In this document: piece after piece, positions 27,772 through 36,412 of the stretch
Layout: each line of letters opens with the position of its first letter
Position numbering within the stretch: the first letter of the stretch is position 1
Assembly (NCBI GenBank): GCA_964631955.1
Contig: CAZWBA010000008.1
Span: 62,001-126,000, forward strand
DNA from: CAMLJR01 sp964631955
Lineage (GTDB): Bacteria > Pseudomonadota > Gammaproteobacteria > Pseudomonadales > CAMLJR01
Reading direction: 5' to 3'
Length of the DNA: 64,000 nt
Notes under the pieces: model-generated
The model's database searches: none
What the model was told of the DNA's origin: nothing
What the model saw: the letters and a program-made list of their open reading frames with translations, nothing else
Made by a program: the position numbers and the translations under genes

Positions 27772-28914
27772 CTAATTCGAATCACCAAAAAAATTCTTCA
27801 TCCCCTCAAACCAGGAACCTTTGCGAGGTGATTGCTGATTACCTTCCGATTCGAGGGTCTGTTGCAATTCACGCAACAACTCTTTCTGGCGCTTCGTCAA
27901 ATTCACCGGTGTTTCGACCACGATACGACAGAGCAAATCACCAGGCCCACCACCGCGAACCGGCGTTACCCCCTTGCCGCGCAAACGAAATAATTTTCCT
28001 GTCTGCGTTTCCTGCGGAATTTTCAATTTCACGCGACCTTCGAGCGTCGGTACTTCGAGCTCACCACCGAGTGCCGCATCGGCGAAACTCACCGGCACTT
28101 CGCAATACAAATGTTTGCCATCGCGTTCGAAAATCGGATGCTCGCGCACCGAAATCTGCACATACAAATCGCCGACCGGCCCACCATCGGGACCCGCCTC
28201 ACCTTCGCCTGCAAGACGAATGCGATCGCCTGTATCCACTCCCGGCGGAACTTTGACCGACAACGTTTTGGTTTCTTCAACCACACCGCGCCCATAACAT
28301 TTGCCGCATGGGTCCGCGATCATTTTTCCCTTGCCGCGACAATTCGGGCAGGTTTGCTGCACGGAGAAAAATCCCTGTTGCATGCGAATCTGGCCAGCGC
28401 CCGCACATGTCGTACACGTCACCGGTGAACTGCCTTTCTTCGCGCCCGAACCATTGCACTCATCGCAATGAATCAATGTCGGCACGCGAATTTTCGTCGT
28501 TGTGCCTTTCACGGCTTCTTCAAGGCTGATTTCAAGCGAATAGCGCAAATCCGATCCGCGTTGCGGACCGCCACGCTGACCACCGCGTCCGCCGCCAAAA
28601 ATATCGCCGAAGACATCGCCGAAAATGTCGGAGAAACTCGCACCGCCGGCACCACCGCCAAAACCACCCGGGCCACCGCCAGCGCTGCCATCGACCGCGG
28701 CATGACCGAACTGGTCGTACGCAGAACGCTTCTGCGAATCCGACAGCACTTCGTACGCATGATTCGCCTCCTTGAATTTCTCCTCGGCCTCCTTGTCGCC
28801 AGGATTGCGATCGGGATGGTATTTCATCGCGACACGGCGGTAGGCTTTTTTGATATCGGCTTCGGCGGCGTCACGAGCTACACCGAGAACTTCGTAATAA
28901 TCGCGTTTCGACAT
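27772..28914 (-). CDS. dnaJ: co-chaperone DnaJ
   Basis: 380 aa. The J domain (1-70) has the HPD motif in KYHPDRNPGD. A Gly/Phe-rich segment (about 75-125) follows. The zinc-finger region has four CxxCxGxG repeats (CDECNGSG, CTTCAGAG, CPNCRGKG, CGKCYGRG), then the substrate-binding C-terminus. DnaJ stimulates DnaK ATP hydrolysis and delivers substrates. It is last in the hrcA-grpE-dnaK-dnaJ run. Confidence 0.98.
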   Translation of the reverse strand: MSKRDYYEVLGVARDAAEADIKKAYRRVAMKYHPDRNPGDKEAEEKFKEANHAYEVLSDSQKRSAYDQFGHAAVDGSAGGGPGGFGGGAGGASFSDIFGDVFGDIFGGGRGGQRGGPQRGSDLRYSLEISLEEAVKGTTTKIRVPTLIHCDECNGSGAKKGSSPVTCTTCAGAGQIRMQQGFFSVQQTCPNCRGKGKMIADPCGKCYGRGVVEETKTLSVKVPPGVDTGDRIRLAGEGEAGPDGGPVGDLYVQISVREHPIFERDGKHLYCEVPVSFADAALGGELEVPTLEGRVKLKIPQETQTGKLFRLRGKGVTPVRGGGPGDLLCRIVVETPVNLTKRQKELLRELQQTLESEGNQQSPRKGSWFEGMKNFFGDSN

Positions 28915-29001
28915 TTTGTTTAGTTCTTCGTCAGCATCATCGTAGGGGCGCTGATTGCAGCCCCGTTCATCACATTAAAAACAACCCACGTCAGAAACAA
29001 C

Positions 29002-29031
29002 AAAGTCAGCATGGCGAGCCATGCTGACTTT
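29002..29031 (-). terminator. 14-bp perfect hairpin between dnaK and dnaJ
   Basis: AAAGTCAGCATGGC, a 2-nt loop, GCCATGCTGACTTT. It lies 24 bp past the dnaK stop on the minus strand. It is followed by GTTGTTT rather than a clean U tract, so partial termination or an RNA-stability hairpin is more likely than full termination. It would explain lower DnaJ than DnaK output. Confidence 0.65.
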
Positions 29032-29054
29032 GCGAACCCGTTTGCCAAAGAAGA

Positions 29055-30974
29055 TTACTTATCCTCTTTGACTTCCTCGAATTCGGCATCGACAACATCG
29101 TCCCCGCCCGCCGCAGAATCATTTCCACCGGCTTGTTGCGCGCCGCCTTTTGCTTGCTGTTCAGCGTACATCTTCTGCGCCAAGCCGCTCGATGCTTCAG
29201 TCAGTTTCTGTGTCGCTGCTTCGATGGCTTCTTTGTCATCGCCTTTAACGACTTCTTCAACTTGCTTGATTGCAGCTTCTATCGCAGCTTTCTCGTCAGC
29301 GGTAACTTTGTCGCCAGCCTCTTGCAATGTTTTTTGCGTCGCGTGCACAAGACCTTCAGCGGTGTTACGCACTTGCGCGAGTTCGGCAAATTTCTTATCC
29401 GACTCGGCATTCGCCTCAGCATCGGCAACCATTTTCTTGATTTCGTCCTCGCTCAAGCCGCTCGACGCAGTGATGCGAATCGATTGCTGTTTGCCGGTCG
29501 CCTTGTCTTTCGCCGACACATTCAGAATGCCATTGGCGTCGATATCGAACGTTACTTCGATCTGCGGCATGCCGCGCGGCGACGACGGAATATCGGTCAA
29601 ATCGAAACGGCCGAGCGATTTATTCGCTGCCGCCTGCTTACGCTCGCCCTGCACGACGTGAATCGTCACGGCCGTTTGATTATCTTCCGCAGTCGAAAAC
29701 ACCTGCGATTTCTTGGTGGGAATCGTGGTGTTCTTGTCGATCAGCGGCGTGGCGACACCACCCATCGTTTCGATGCCGAGTGTCAGCGGCGTGACGTCGA
29801 GCAGCAATACATCTTTCACGTCACCGCTCAATACCGCGCCCTGAATCGCTGCGCCCATGGCAACGGCTTCATCAGGATTCACATCCTTGCGCGGCTCCTG
29901 ACCGAAGAAGGCTGCAACTTTCGTTTGCACCATCGGCATACGCGTTTGACCGCCGACGAGAATGACCTCGTTGATTTCCGACGCCGACTTGCCCGCGTCT
30001 TTCAGCGCCTGGCGGCACGGCTCGATCGAACGCTCGACCAGATTTTCCACTAACGCTTCAAGTTTGGCGCGCGTGAGCTTGATGACCAGATGCTTCGGAC
30101 CCGTTGCATCGGCGGTGATGTACGGCAGATTCACTTCGGTCTGCTGGCTCGACGACAATTCGATTTTCGCTTTTTCTGCCGCTTCCTTCAGACGCTGCAT
30201 CGCCAGCGGATCACCTTTTAGATCGATGCCGTTGTCTTTCTTGAATTCGTCAGCGAAATAGTTGATCAGCACCATGTCGAAGTCTTCACCGCCGAGGAAG
30301 GTATCGCCGTTGGTGGAAAGCACTTCGAATTGTTTTTCACCGTCGACATCGGCGATTTCGATGATCGAAATATCGAAGGTGCCGCCGCCGAGGTCGTAAA
30401 CCGCGATCACGCGATCGCCACCCTCTTTATCGATACCGTAGGCAAGCGCCGCCGCGGTCGGCTCGTTGATGATGCGTTTGACATCGAGGCCCGCGATGCG
30501 GCCGGCATCTTTCGTCGCCTGACGCTGTGAATCGTTGAAATAGGCAGGAACGGTGATGACGGCTTCTTTGATTTCCTCGCCGAGATAGTCCTCGGCGGTC
30601 TTTTTCATTTTCTTGAGCACTTCGGCCGAAATCTGCGGCGCAGCCATTTTCTTGCCGTTGACTTCAACCCACGCATCGCCGTTGTCAGCCTTGACGATTT
30701 TGTACGGCACCATATTGATGTCTTTCTGCACGACGTCATCGGTGAAGCGGCGGCCGATCAAACGCTTGACCGCGTACAGCGTATTTTTCGGGTTGGTGAC
30801 CGCCTGACGCTTGGCGCTCTGACCCACGAGAATTTCGTCATTATCGGTATACGCAACGATCGAAGGCGTCGTGCGCGCGCCTTCGGCGTTCTCGATAACC
30901 TTTACCTTGTCACCGTCGAGAATGGCCACGCACGAGTTCGTGGTGCCGAGGTCAATACCGATCATTTTTGCCAT
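29055..30974 (-). CDS. dnaK: molecular chaperone DnaK (Hsp70)
   Basis: 639 aa, full length. The ATPase domain begins MAKMIGIDLGTTNSCVA and has the phosphate-2 loop VYDLGGGTFDISI and the adenosine loop VILVGGQTRMPMV. The conserved linker VLLLDVTPL is followed by the substrate-binding domain and lid. The C-terminus ends VVDAEFEEVKEDK, near the EEVKD-like tail of bacterial DnaK. It is 186 bp from grpE, with a heat-shock-like promoter at 31043-31072. Confidence 0.99.
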   Translation of the reverse strand: MAKMIGIDLGTTNSCVAILDGDKVKVIENAEGARTTPSIVAYTDNDEILVGQSAKRQAVTNPKNTLYAVKRLIGRRFTDDVVQKDINMVPYKIVKADNGDAWVEVNGKKMAAPQISAEVLKKMKKTAEDYLGEEIKEAVITVPAYFNDSQRQATKDAGRIAGLDVKRIINEPTAAALAYGIDKEGGDRVIAVYDLGGGTFDISIIEIADVDGEKQFEVLSTNGDTFLGGEDFDMVLINYFADEFKKDNGIDLKGDPLAMQRLKEAAEKAKIELSSSQQTEVNLPYITADATGPKHLVIKLTRAKLEALVENLVERSIEPCRQALKDAGKSASEINEVILVGGQTRMPMVQTKVAAFFGQEPRKDVNPDEAVAMGAAIQGAVLSGDVKDVLLLDVTPLTLGIETMGGVATPLIDKNTTIPTKKSQVFSTAEDNQTAVTIHVVQGERKQAAANKSLGRFDLTDIPSSPRGMPQIEVTFDIDANGILNVSAKDKATGKQQSIRITASSGLSEDEIKKMVADAEANAESDKKFAELAQVRNTAEGLVHATQKTLQEAGDKVTADEKAAIEAAIKQVEEVVKGDDKEAIEAATQKLTEASSGLAQKMYAEQQAKGGAQQAGGNDSAAGGDDVVDAEFEEVKEDK

Positions 30975-31042
30975 GGTTCATCTCCAGATTCAAAACTTGA
31001 GGCCGCGCTTGCCGCTGCGGCGCTAAATTCATTGCTTGACGC

Positions 31043-31072
31043 CTATATTGGCGCTGACCCCGATAATTCAAG
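31043..31072 (-). promoter_or_regulatory. candidate sigma32 (heat-shock) promoter of dnaK
   Basis: On the minus strand, CTTGAAT (6 of 7 to CTTGAAA) is followed after 14 bp by CCAATATAG. This fits the spacing of RpoH promoters, though only part of the CCCCAT-type -10 box. It lies about 70 bp upstream of the dnaK ATG, inside the grpE-dnaK gap. Confidence 0.5.
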
Positions 31073-31086
31073 GGCTATTTTTGGTT

Positions 31087-31156
31087 CGTCACGCCTGCGC
31101 AAGCGGGAATCCATGAACTCACAGCCCTGGCTTTCCGTCCGCGCGGGAACGACGAG
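31087..31156. repeat. dispersed inverted repeat between dnaK and grpE
   Basis: Imperfect arms start TCGTCACGCCTGCGCAAGCG and end CCGCGCGGGAACGACGA. They resemble the common proteobacterial intergenic palindrome with a TCGTCATTCCCGCG-type arm. It abuts the grpE stop codon at 31161. Confidence 0.6.
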
Positions 31157-31160
31157 ACAT

Positions 31161-31742
31161 TCATGCGGTTTCGTCGATTTTCTTCGCCGCGCCTTTTGCG
31201 ACGACCACCATGGCCGCGCGCAGCAAACGACCGCTCAGCGTGTAGCCCTTCTGCATCACATGCAGGACAGAATTGGGCTCGGCGGCGGGATTGTCGACGA
31301 TCGATACGGCTTCGTGGAATTGCGGATCGAAAGGCGCGCCGAGCGGATCGACCTGTTCGATCTGGCATTTCTTCAGCGCATCGAGGAGCGATTTGTACGT
31401 CAGCTCGACACCTTCGAGCATCGGCTTTATGACCTCGCTGTTGCGATCGGCCGACTCCAGCGCCCGCTCCAGATTATCGCTGACGGGCAGAATCGCATTG
31501 GCGAACTTTTCAAGCGCGTATTTATGCGCGTTCTCGACATCCTTCTCGGCCCGGCGACGAACATTCTGCGCCTCGGCAGCGGCGCGCAAGGTTTGATCTT
31601 TGGCATCGGCCACCTGCTGCTGCAATTGCTCGATCTGAGCCTGCAATGCGGCGATATCGACGTCGGGTTGCTCAGCGACCGGCGCAGTGGCGTCGGTAGC
31701 GGCTTGGGATTCTTCGACAGGGGGATTTTGCGGCTCTGTCAC
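31161..31742 (-). CDS. grpE: nucleotide exchange factor GrpE (GTG start)
   Basis: 193 aa from the GTG at 31742 (GGAG 7 nt upstream). The acidic N-terminus is followed by a long coiled coil (about residues 30-85; ALQAQIEQLQQQVADAKDQ). The C-terminal beta domain carries the signature VLHVMQKGYTLSGRLLRAAM. GrpE releases ADP from DnaK. It lies between hrcA and dnaK. Confidence 0.97.
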   Translation of the reverse strand: MTEPQNPPVEESQAATDATAPVAEQPDVDIAALQAQIEQLQQQVADAKDQTLRAAAEAQNVRRRAEKDVENAHKYALEKFANAILPVSDNLERALESADRNSEVIKPMLEGVELTYKSLLDALKKCQIEQVDPLGAPFDPQFHEAVSIVDNPAAEPNSVLHVMQKGYTLSGRLLRAAMVVVAKGAAKKIDETA

Positions 31743-31830
31743 AACAACTCTCCGTAACACGTACTCGAAAGGAAGATTCAGGTCCGGCGCTAGATGGGGC
31801 CGTTATTTTGGATTTCAACCCCGACCCGCA

Positions 31831-31890
31831 GGGGTGGGCCTGCGTGTCCGCCCGATTCATAAAAAAAGGCGGACACATAGGTCCGCCCCT
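31831..31890. repeat. complete dispersed repeat between hrcA and grpE
   Basis: The left arm GGGGTGGGCCTGCGTGTCCGC and the right arm GGCGGACACATAGGTCCGCC, with an A-rich loop, form a long imperfect hairpin. The arm also occurs in part at 16574-16588. This is a known style of short mobile palindrome in proteobacterial intergenic DNA. Confidence 0.65.
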
Positions 31891-31904
31891 ACAGATGCGA
31901 GGAT

Positions 31905-32948
31905 TTAAATCGGATTCAGCGCCAGACTCAGCATCCGCGCGGTCAGGTCGACGATGGGAATCACGCGTTCATAGGCCATCCGCGTCGGGCCGATGACACC
32001 GAGCACGCCCAGCGTCTGCCCTGCGCTTTGATACGGCGCGGTGATCACCGAAAAATCGCCCAGAACTTCGTAACCCGCTTCCTCGCCGATGAAAATCTGC
32101 ACGCCATCGGCGCGAATACAGCGATCGACGAGATCGAGAATGTCGCGCTTCTGCTGAAAGGCATCGAACAGACCCTTGAGCTTGTCGAAGTTTTCAGGAC
32201 CGGTGGAGCCGATGAGACCCGCCTCGCCCGTCACCACATAATCGCGCTGCGGGGTATCGCTTGCGGCTTCGAGCGCCTTGTTGGCCAGATCGAGCGTCTG
32301 CTGCAGATGGCGGTCGATCGAGGCGCGGTCGACCTGCATGGCATCGAGCAATGCCTGCCTCACATCATTGAGCTCACGACCGCCAAAACGCTGATTGATC
32401 AGATTTGCCGCCTGCTGCAACTCGATCGCCGAATAGGACCGGTTCGTGTAGATCACGCGATTTTGCACCTCGCGCTCATTGACCACGAGAATCACCAGCA
32501 CGCGATTGTCCGACAGCGGTAAAAACTCGACCTGCCGCAACTGTTCCCGCTGCGAGCGCGGCAATGTCACCAGCCCGGCCTGCGCGGTGATGCGGGCCAG
32601 CAGTTGCGATGCGCTCTCGACCAGCTCCTTCGCGGATTTGTCGGGATTGAGCTCGTGTCTGAGACTGGCGATGGCATCTGCTTCGAGCTGCTGCACCGTG
32701 AGCAGCGAATCCACGAACAGACGATAGCCCTGCACGGTCGGCACGCGACCGGCGGAAGTATGCGGCGCGCGAATGAGCCCGACCTCCTCGAGATCCGCCA
32801 TGATATTGCGCACGGTGGCCGCACTGACCGGCAGGCCGCTCGATTCGAGCAATGCCCTCGAACCGACCGGCTGACCCTCGCGGATATAGCGTTCGATAAG
32901 CGCTTTGAGCAGCAATTGACTGCGTTCGGAAATCAGTTCGTTGGCCAT
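31905..32948 (-). CDS. hrcA: heat-inducible transcription repressor HrcA
   Basis: 347 aa. The N-terminal winged helix (about 1-100) contains ISERSQLLLKALIERYI, QPVGSRALLE and VSAATVRNIMADLEEVG. A GAF-like and an inserted dimerisation domain follow. In other bacteria HrcA binds the CIRCE element (TTAGCACTC-N9-GAGTGCTAA) and represses groESL/dnaK. I find no CIRCE upstream of hrcA, grpE or dnaK here, so its target is probably elsewhere, e.g. groESL (inference). Confidence 0.95.
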   Translation of the reverse strand: MANELISERSQLLLKALIERYIREGQPVGSRALLESSGLPVSAATVRNIMADLEEVGLIRAPHTSAGRVPTVQGYRLFVDSLLTVQQLEADAIASLRHELNPDKSAKELVESASQLLARITAQAGLVTLPRSQREQLRQVEFLPLSDNRVLVILVVNEREVQNRVIYTNRSYSAIELQQAANLINQRFGGRELNDVRQALLDAMQVDRASIDRHLQQTLDLANKALEAASDTPQRDYVVTGEAGLIGSTGPENFDKLKGLFDAFQQKRDILDLVDRCIRADGVQIFIGEEAGYEVLGDFSVITAPYQSAGQTLGVLGVIGPTRMAYERVIPIVDLTARMLSLALNPI

Positions 32949-33079
32949 GATGCATGCGAAATTCGGTCGACGGCAGGGAATATTGCACGGCTGCCGAATA
33001 AGATCAACGAAGCGGCGTAATATGATCGACGATCATTCCGGACGGAATACGCAACCCTTACAGCGCGAGCGAAACAGTC

Positions 33080-33547
33080 ATGGCAGCGATATCCAGACCC
33101 GACATCGAAACCCCCGCCGATATCGATCTGCTGGTCGAAACGTTCTACAAAAAATATGTCCTCGACGATCCGGTCATCGGCTTTTTCTTCACCGACATCG
33201 CGCACATCGAGCTCGACCGACATCTGCCGAAAATCAGCGCATTCTGGCAACTGCAATTACTCGGCAGGATCGGCTACAGCGGACAAACCTTCGTCGCCCA
33301 TCGCGACCTGCACACGCAGGCTCAACTGACGGAGGATCATTTTCATCGGTGGCTGCATTTATTCGAGAAAACCATCGACGAACTGTTCAGCGGCCCGCGC
33401 GCGGAAACTGCCAGACAGCGCGCTCGCACAATTGCACGCTCGATGCAGCGCGCACTCGCCAATAAACCGATCTCAGAGGAACGCATGGAGGAATTGCGTG
33501 GCGTGCAGCATGTCGCCGCGCGCCGGCAACAGAAGAATCACGAGTGA
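33080..33547 (+). CDS. group III truncated haemoglobin
   Basis: 155 aa. It matches the group III (Ctb-like) truncated globin pattern: LVETFYKKYVLDDPVIGFFF in the A-B region, HLPKISAFWQLQLLG, proximal-position His74 in VAHRDLH, and the conserved Trp in HFHRWLHLFEKTIDELF. These globins bind O2 or NO and have been linked to nitrosative stress or O2 handling in Campylobacter. The gene is divergent from hrcA and convergent with a Crp-like regulator. It is part of an insertion between hrcA and recN. Confidence 0.88.
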   Translation: MAAISRPDIETPADIDLLVETFYKKYVLDDPVIGFFFTDIAHIELDRHLPKISAFWQLQLLGRIGYSGQTFVAHRDLHTQAQLTEDHFHRWLHLFEKTIDELFSGPRAETARQRARTIARSMQRALANKPISEERMEELRGVQHVAARRQQKNHE

Positions 33548-33574
33548 GATTGGTGCGATACGAACAGCGCTTCG

Positions 33575-34210
33575 CTACCAGCCTCGCGGCAGCGCCTTGC
33601 GCAAAATGATCGCGCCCGTGGTCTGTTCGATATAACCGCCAATCGCCAGTTCGCGCATGATGCGGCTGACCATTTCCCGCGATGCACCCACCATATCCGC
33701 GATCTCCTGATGCGTTAATTTCAGCGCGGCGGTTTCACTCTCGGCTGATCGCTGCTGCAACAGATTGGCGACACGCCCATACACATCGAGCAAGGCCAGA
33801 TCGCGTACACTGCCCGTGAGCGAGCGAATACGGCGGGCCATGCCGCGCATCATGGCGATCGCTGCACCATTTTCACCTTTCAGAAATTCGTGAAAATCCT
33901 GCTGAGAAATAATCTGGAGCACGGTGGGTGCAACGGTAATGACCGATGCCGAGCGCGGCGCGCCGTCGATAAGCGCGAGTTCGCCAAAATAATCGCCGCC
34001 TTCGAGCCAGCTCAGCACCACCTGCCGGCCATCGTCACCATTTACGAACACCTTCAGATTGCCCGACACCACGATATAAAAATTATTGTGCGTGTCACCT
34101 TCGGTGACGATGATCGAATTCTTGGGGTATTTATACTGCTTGGCACAACGCAATAATTTATCGGCCGCACCGTCGGAGAGCTCGGAAAACAGATCGATTT
34201 TTTTTAACAT
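33575..34210 (-). CDS. Crp/Fnr-family transcription regulator
   Basis: 211 aa from the ATG at 34210 (AAGGAG 6 nt upstream). The N-terminal cyclic-nucleotide-binding domain retains GELALIDGAPRSASV, matching the Glu and Arg-Ser phosphate cassette that binds cAMP in CRP. There are no Fnr-type Cys clusters. The C-terminal winged helix has LTHQEIADMVGASREMVSRIMREL. It is divergent from the CHASE2 cyclase at 34318, about 110 bp apart. It may therefore respond to that enzyme's product and control it (inference). Confidence 0.9.
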   Translation of the reverse strand: MLKKIDLFSELSDGAADKLLRCAKQYKYPKNSIIVTEGDTHNNFYIVVSGNLKVFVNGDDGRQVVLSWLEGGDYFGELALIDGAPRSASVITVAPTVLQIISQQDFHEFLKGENGAAIAMMRGMARRIRSLTGSVRDLALLDVYGRVANLLQQRSAESETAALKLTHQEIADMVGASREMVSRIMRELAIGGYIEQTTGAIILRKALPRGW

Positions 34211-34317
34211 GTCGGCTCCTTGTGTGGCCCGATTGTACAAACTATCAATCGCGTATTAAACCGTCCTCATCACAACGGTTAAATATCCGTTCTCAACACC
34301 ACAGGATTGCATTATCG

Positions 34318-36324
34318 ATGCCGCAGCGACGCGAACTCATGCCACTCAAATCCGCCATCGCGATTTTATGCGCTGCGGCGGTGCTGCTGCTTTCACCACC
34401 CGGGCTGCAGCTCGAAGAAAATTTCGGGTTGCGATTATTATTTGCCTTGCGCGGCGAACGTCCCGCTCCCGATGCCGTCACCATCATTGCGCTCGACGAG
34501 GAAAGCAGCGCAATGCTGTCGTTACCCGATCTCGATCAGCTGGAGCGCTGGCCGCGATCGGTTTACGCGAAACTCATCCGCATTCTCGCCGATAACGGCG
34601 TCGCGGTCGTGGCGATGGATATCGCCTTTCTGGCAGCGGGCGATTCCGCTGACGATATCGCACTCGCCAATGCCATGCGTGCAGCTGGCAATGTGGTTAT
34701 TTTAAAAATGCTCGATCGTGTCGACCCCGAAGCGGGCGCCGGCCCGCTGACCGAATGGCAGCTGCCACCGCTCGATCTGTTCGCCGACAATGCCGCTGCG
34801 GTAGGCGCGTTCACGCTTCCCGATCATGCAATAAAAAAATACACCACGCTGTTTCCGGATACGCCCGAAGGCACGGAGGCGGCCATGCCTCTGCTCGCAC
34901 TGCAAATCCATTACGGCGCAGCGCATGCGAAATTACCCGGCCTGCTCGACGATATCGGCGAACCGGTGCTGGCACAGCAGTTGAGAGAAAAACATAACGC
35001 AGCGCTATCGGCCGCGCGACTGCGATCCGCGCTTCTGCAAAACTCCTCCCTGGCCAATGCATTGATCGAAACAGCCGGCGACTCGCTAACCGAATCCGAG
35101 CGTCGGCAGTTGAAAATATTGCTGCAGGCCTATCGGGCACCCGATCCGATTTATCTCAACTTTTACGGCCCGCAACGCACCATTCGCACCCTGTCGCTCA
35201 GCGATGTGTTGCGCAACTCCGATGCCGCTGAAGTCAACGCTCTGCGCGGTCATGCCGTTTTCATCGGTTTATCCGAACGTTTGCACAAGCAGCGGGATTA
35301 TTTTTTCACCGCTTATTCGAACGATCGCGAAAATCGCATCAGCGGCGTCGAAGTGGCTGCGACACTTTTTGCAAATTTGCGCGACAACCAGGTACTGCAC
35401 GCAGCGCCCACGTGGATCCAGCTGATGTTACTGTTCGGTTGGGGCGGAATATTATTCGTTACGGCGCAACGCCTGGCAGCAACGCAATGGCTGCTGCTCA
35501 CTGCAGCATTCACGGCTGCCTACGCGTTTCTCGCACTGTGGCTATTTGCACATTACGCTCTATGGCTGCCCATATGCATTCCACTCGCAATTGCGACACC
35601 CGCGTTAGCACTCCTGGCCATTTGGCATTACTACCGCGACATGGCTCGATCCGAACGCGCGGTCGCCGACGCACTGAGTCTTTATGTTCCTGCGGATATT
35701 GTCGTCGCAGCGCGTACGAACCGCGATCGATTACTCAACGAACATCGTCAGATCGAAGCATTTTGTCTGCTCACCGACATCGTCGGCTTTACCGCACTTT
35801 CAGAGCAACATTCACCCGAATACATGCATGACCTCATGAACCGTTATTACAGTGAAATCGTTGCGGCCATCGAGCGCCAGAGCGGCTTCGTCGCCAATAT
35901 CGTTGGCGATGGATTGCTCGCCTTGTGGCCTAATTCAGATTCTTCGGGGATAATTCGCAGCGATAATATGCAAAAACTGGCGACCACCGTTTGCCGCACC
36001 GCGCTCGATATCGTCGACGCGAGCGATCGCATGAGCAAAGCGGGCGAATCGTTGAAAACCTGCATCGGCATTCATTTCGGACCACTATCGCTCGGTCATC
36101 TCGGTGCGGGACAACATTTCGAATACGCCCCGGTGGGCGACACGATCAATACGACTGCGCGCGTCGAATCGAGCAACCGGCAACTGAATTCGCGCATCCT
36201 GATCAGCGAAACCGTGCACGAATATTTATCGGGTTTCGAAGTGCTCGATCATGGCAAGGTAACACTCAAGGGCAAGCGTGAAGCGCTCGCACTTTACGAA
36301 CTGCTGGCAGAGAAAAAACACTGA
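34318..36324 (+). CDS. CHASE2-domain class III adenylate/guanylate cyclase
   Basis: 668 aa from the ATG at 34318; an ATG seven codons in is also possible. An N-terminal membrane anchor precedes a periplasmic CHASE2 sensor (about residues 30-350; VTIIALDEESSAMLSL, GVAVVAMDIAFLA, FYGPQRTIRTLSLSDVL). Three membrane helices (about 360-440) and a cytoplasmic class III cyclase domain follow. Metal-binding Asp487 (LLTDIVGFTALSE) and Asp531 (NIVGDGLLALW) are present, as are catalytic Asn611 and Arg615 (GDTINTTARVES). The position usually Lys for adenine choice is Asn527. It is followed 88 bp later by a FecR/barrel gene, probably cotranscribed. Confidence 0.93.
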   Translation: MPQRRELMPLKSAIAILCAAAVLLLSPPGLQLEENFGLRLLFALRGERPAPDAVTIIALDEESSAMLSLPDLDQLERWPRSVYAKLIRILADNGVAVVAMDIAFLAAGDSADDIALANAMRAAGNVVILKMLDRVDPEAGAGPLTEWQLPPLDLFADNAAAVGAFTLPDHAIKKYTTLFPDTPEGTEAAMPLLALQIHYGAAHAKLPGLLDDIGEPVLAQQLREKHNAALSAARLRSALLQNSSLANALIETAGDSLTESERRQLKILLQAYRAPDPIYLNFYGPQRTIRTLSLSDVLRNSDAAEVNALRGHAVFIGLSERLHKQRDYFFTAYSNDRENRISGVEVAATLFANLRDNQVLHAAPTWIQLMLLFGWGGILFVTAQRLAATQWLLLTAAFTAAYAFLALWLFAHYALWLPICIPLAIATPALALLAIWHYYRDMARSERAVADALSLYVPADIVVAARTNRDRLLNEHRQIEAFCLLTDIVGFTALSEQHSPEYMHDLMNRYYSEIVAAIERQSGFVANIVGDGLLALWPNSDSSGIIRSDNMQKLATTVCRTALDIVDASDRMSKAGESLKTCIGIHFGPLSLGHLGAGQHFEYAPVGDTINTTARVESSNRQLNSRILISETVHEYLSGFEVLDHGKVTLKGKREALALYELLAEKKH

Positions 36325-36412
36325 ATATGTGCACGATGCTGACCGAATAATTTTTCAGCACGCGAACGGATTTTTCCAGACTCTTACGACTTGCAAGGAA
36401 GGGGTCTCCCCG

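Noticed and set aside
29133..30053. Plus-strand open frame opposite dnaK
   Set aside because: Pure shadow of a highly conserved chaperone gene.
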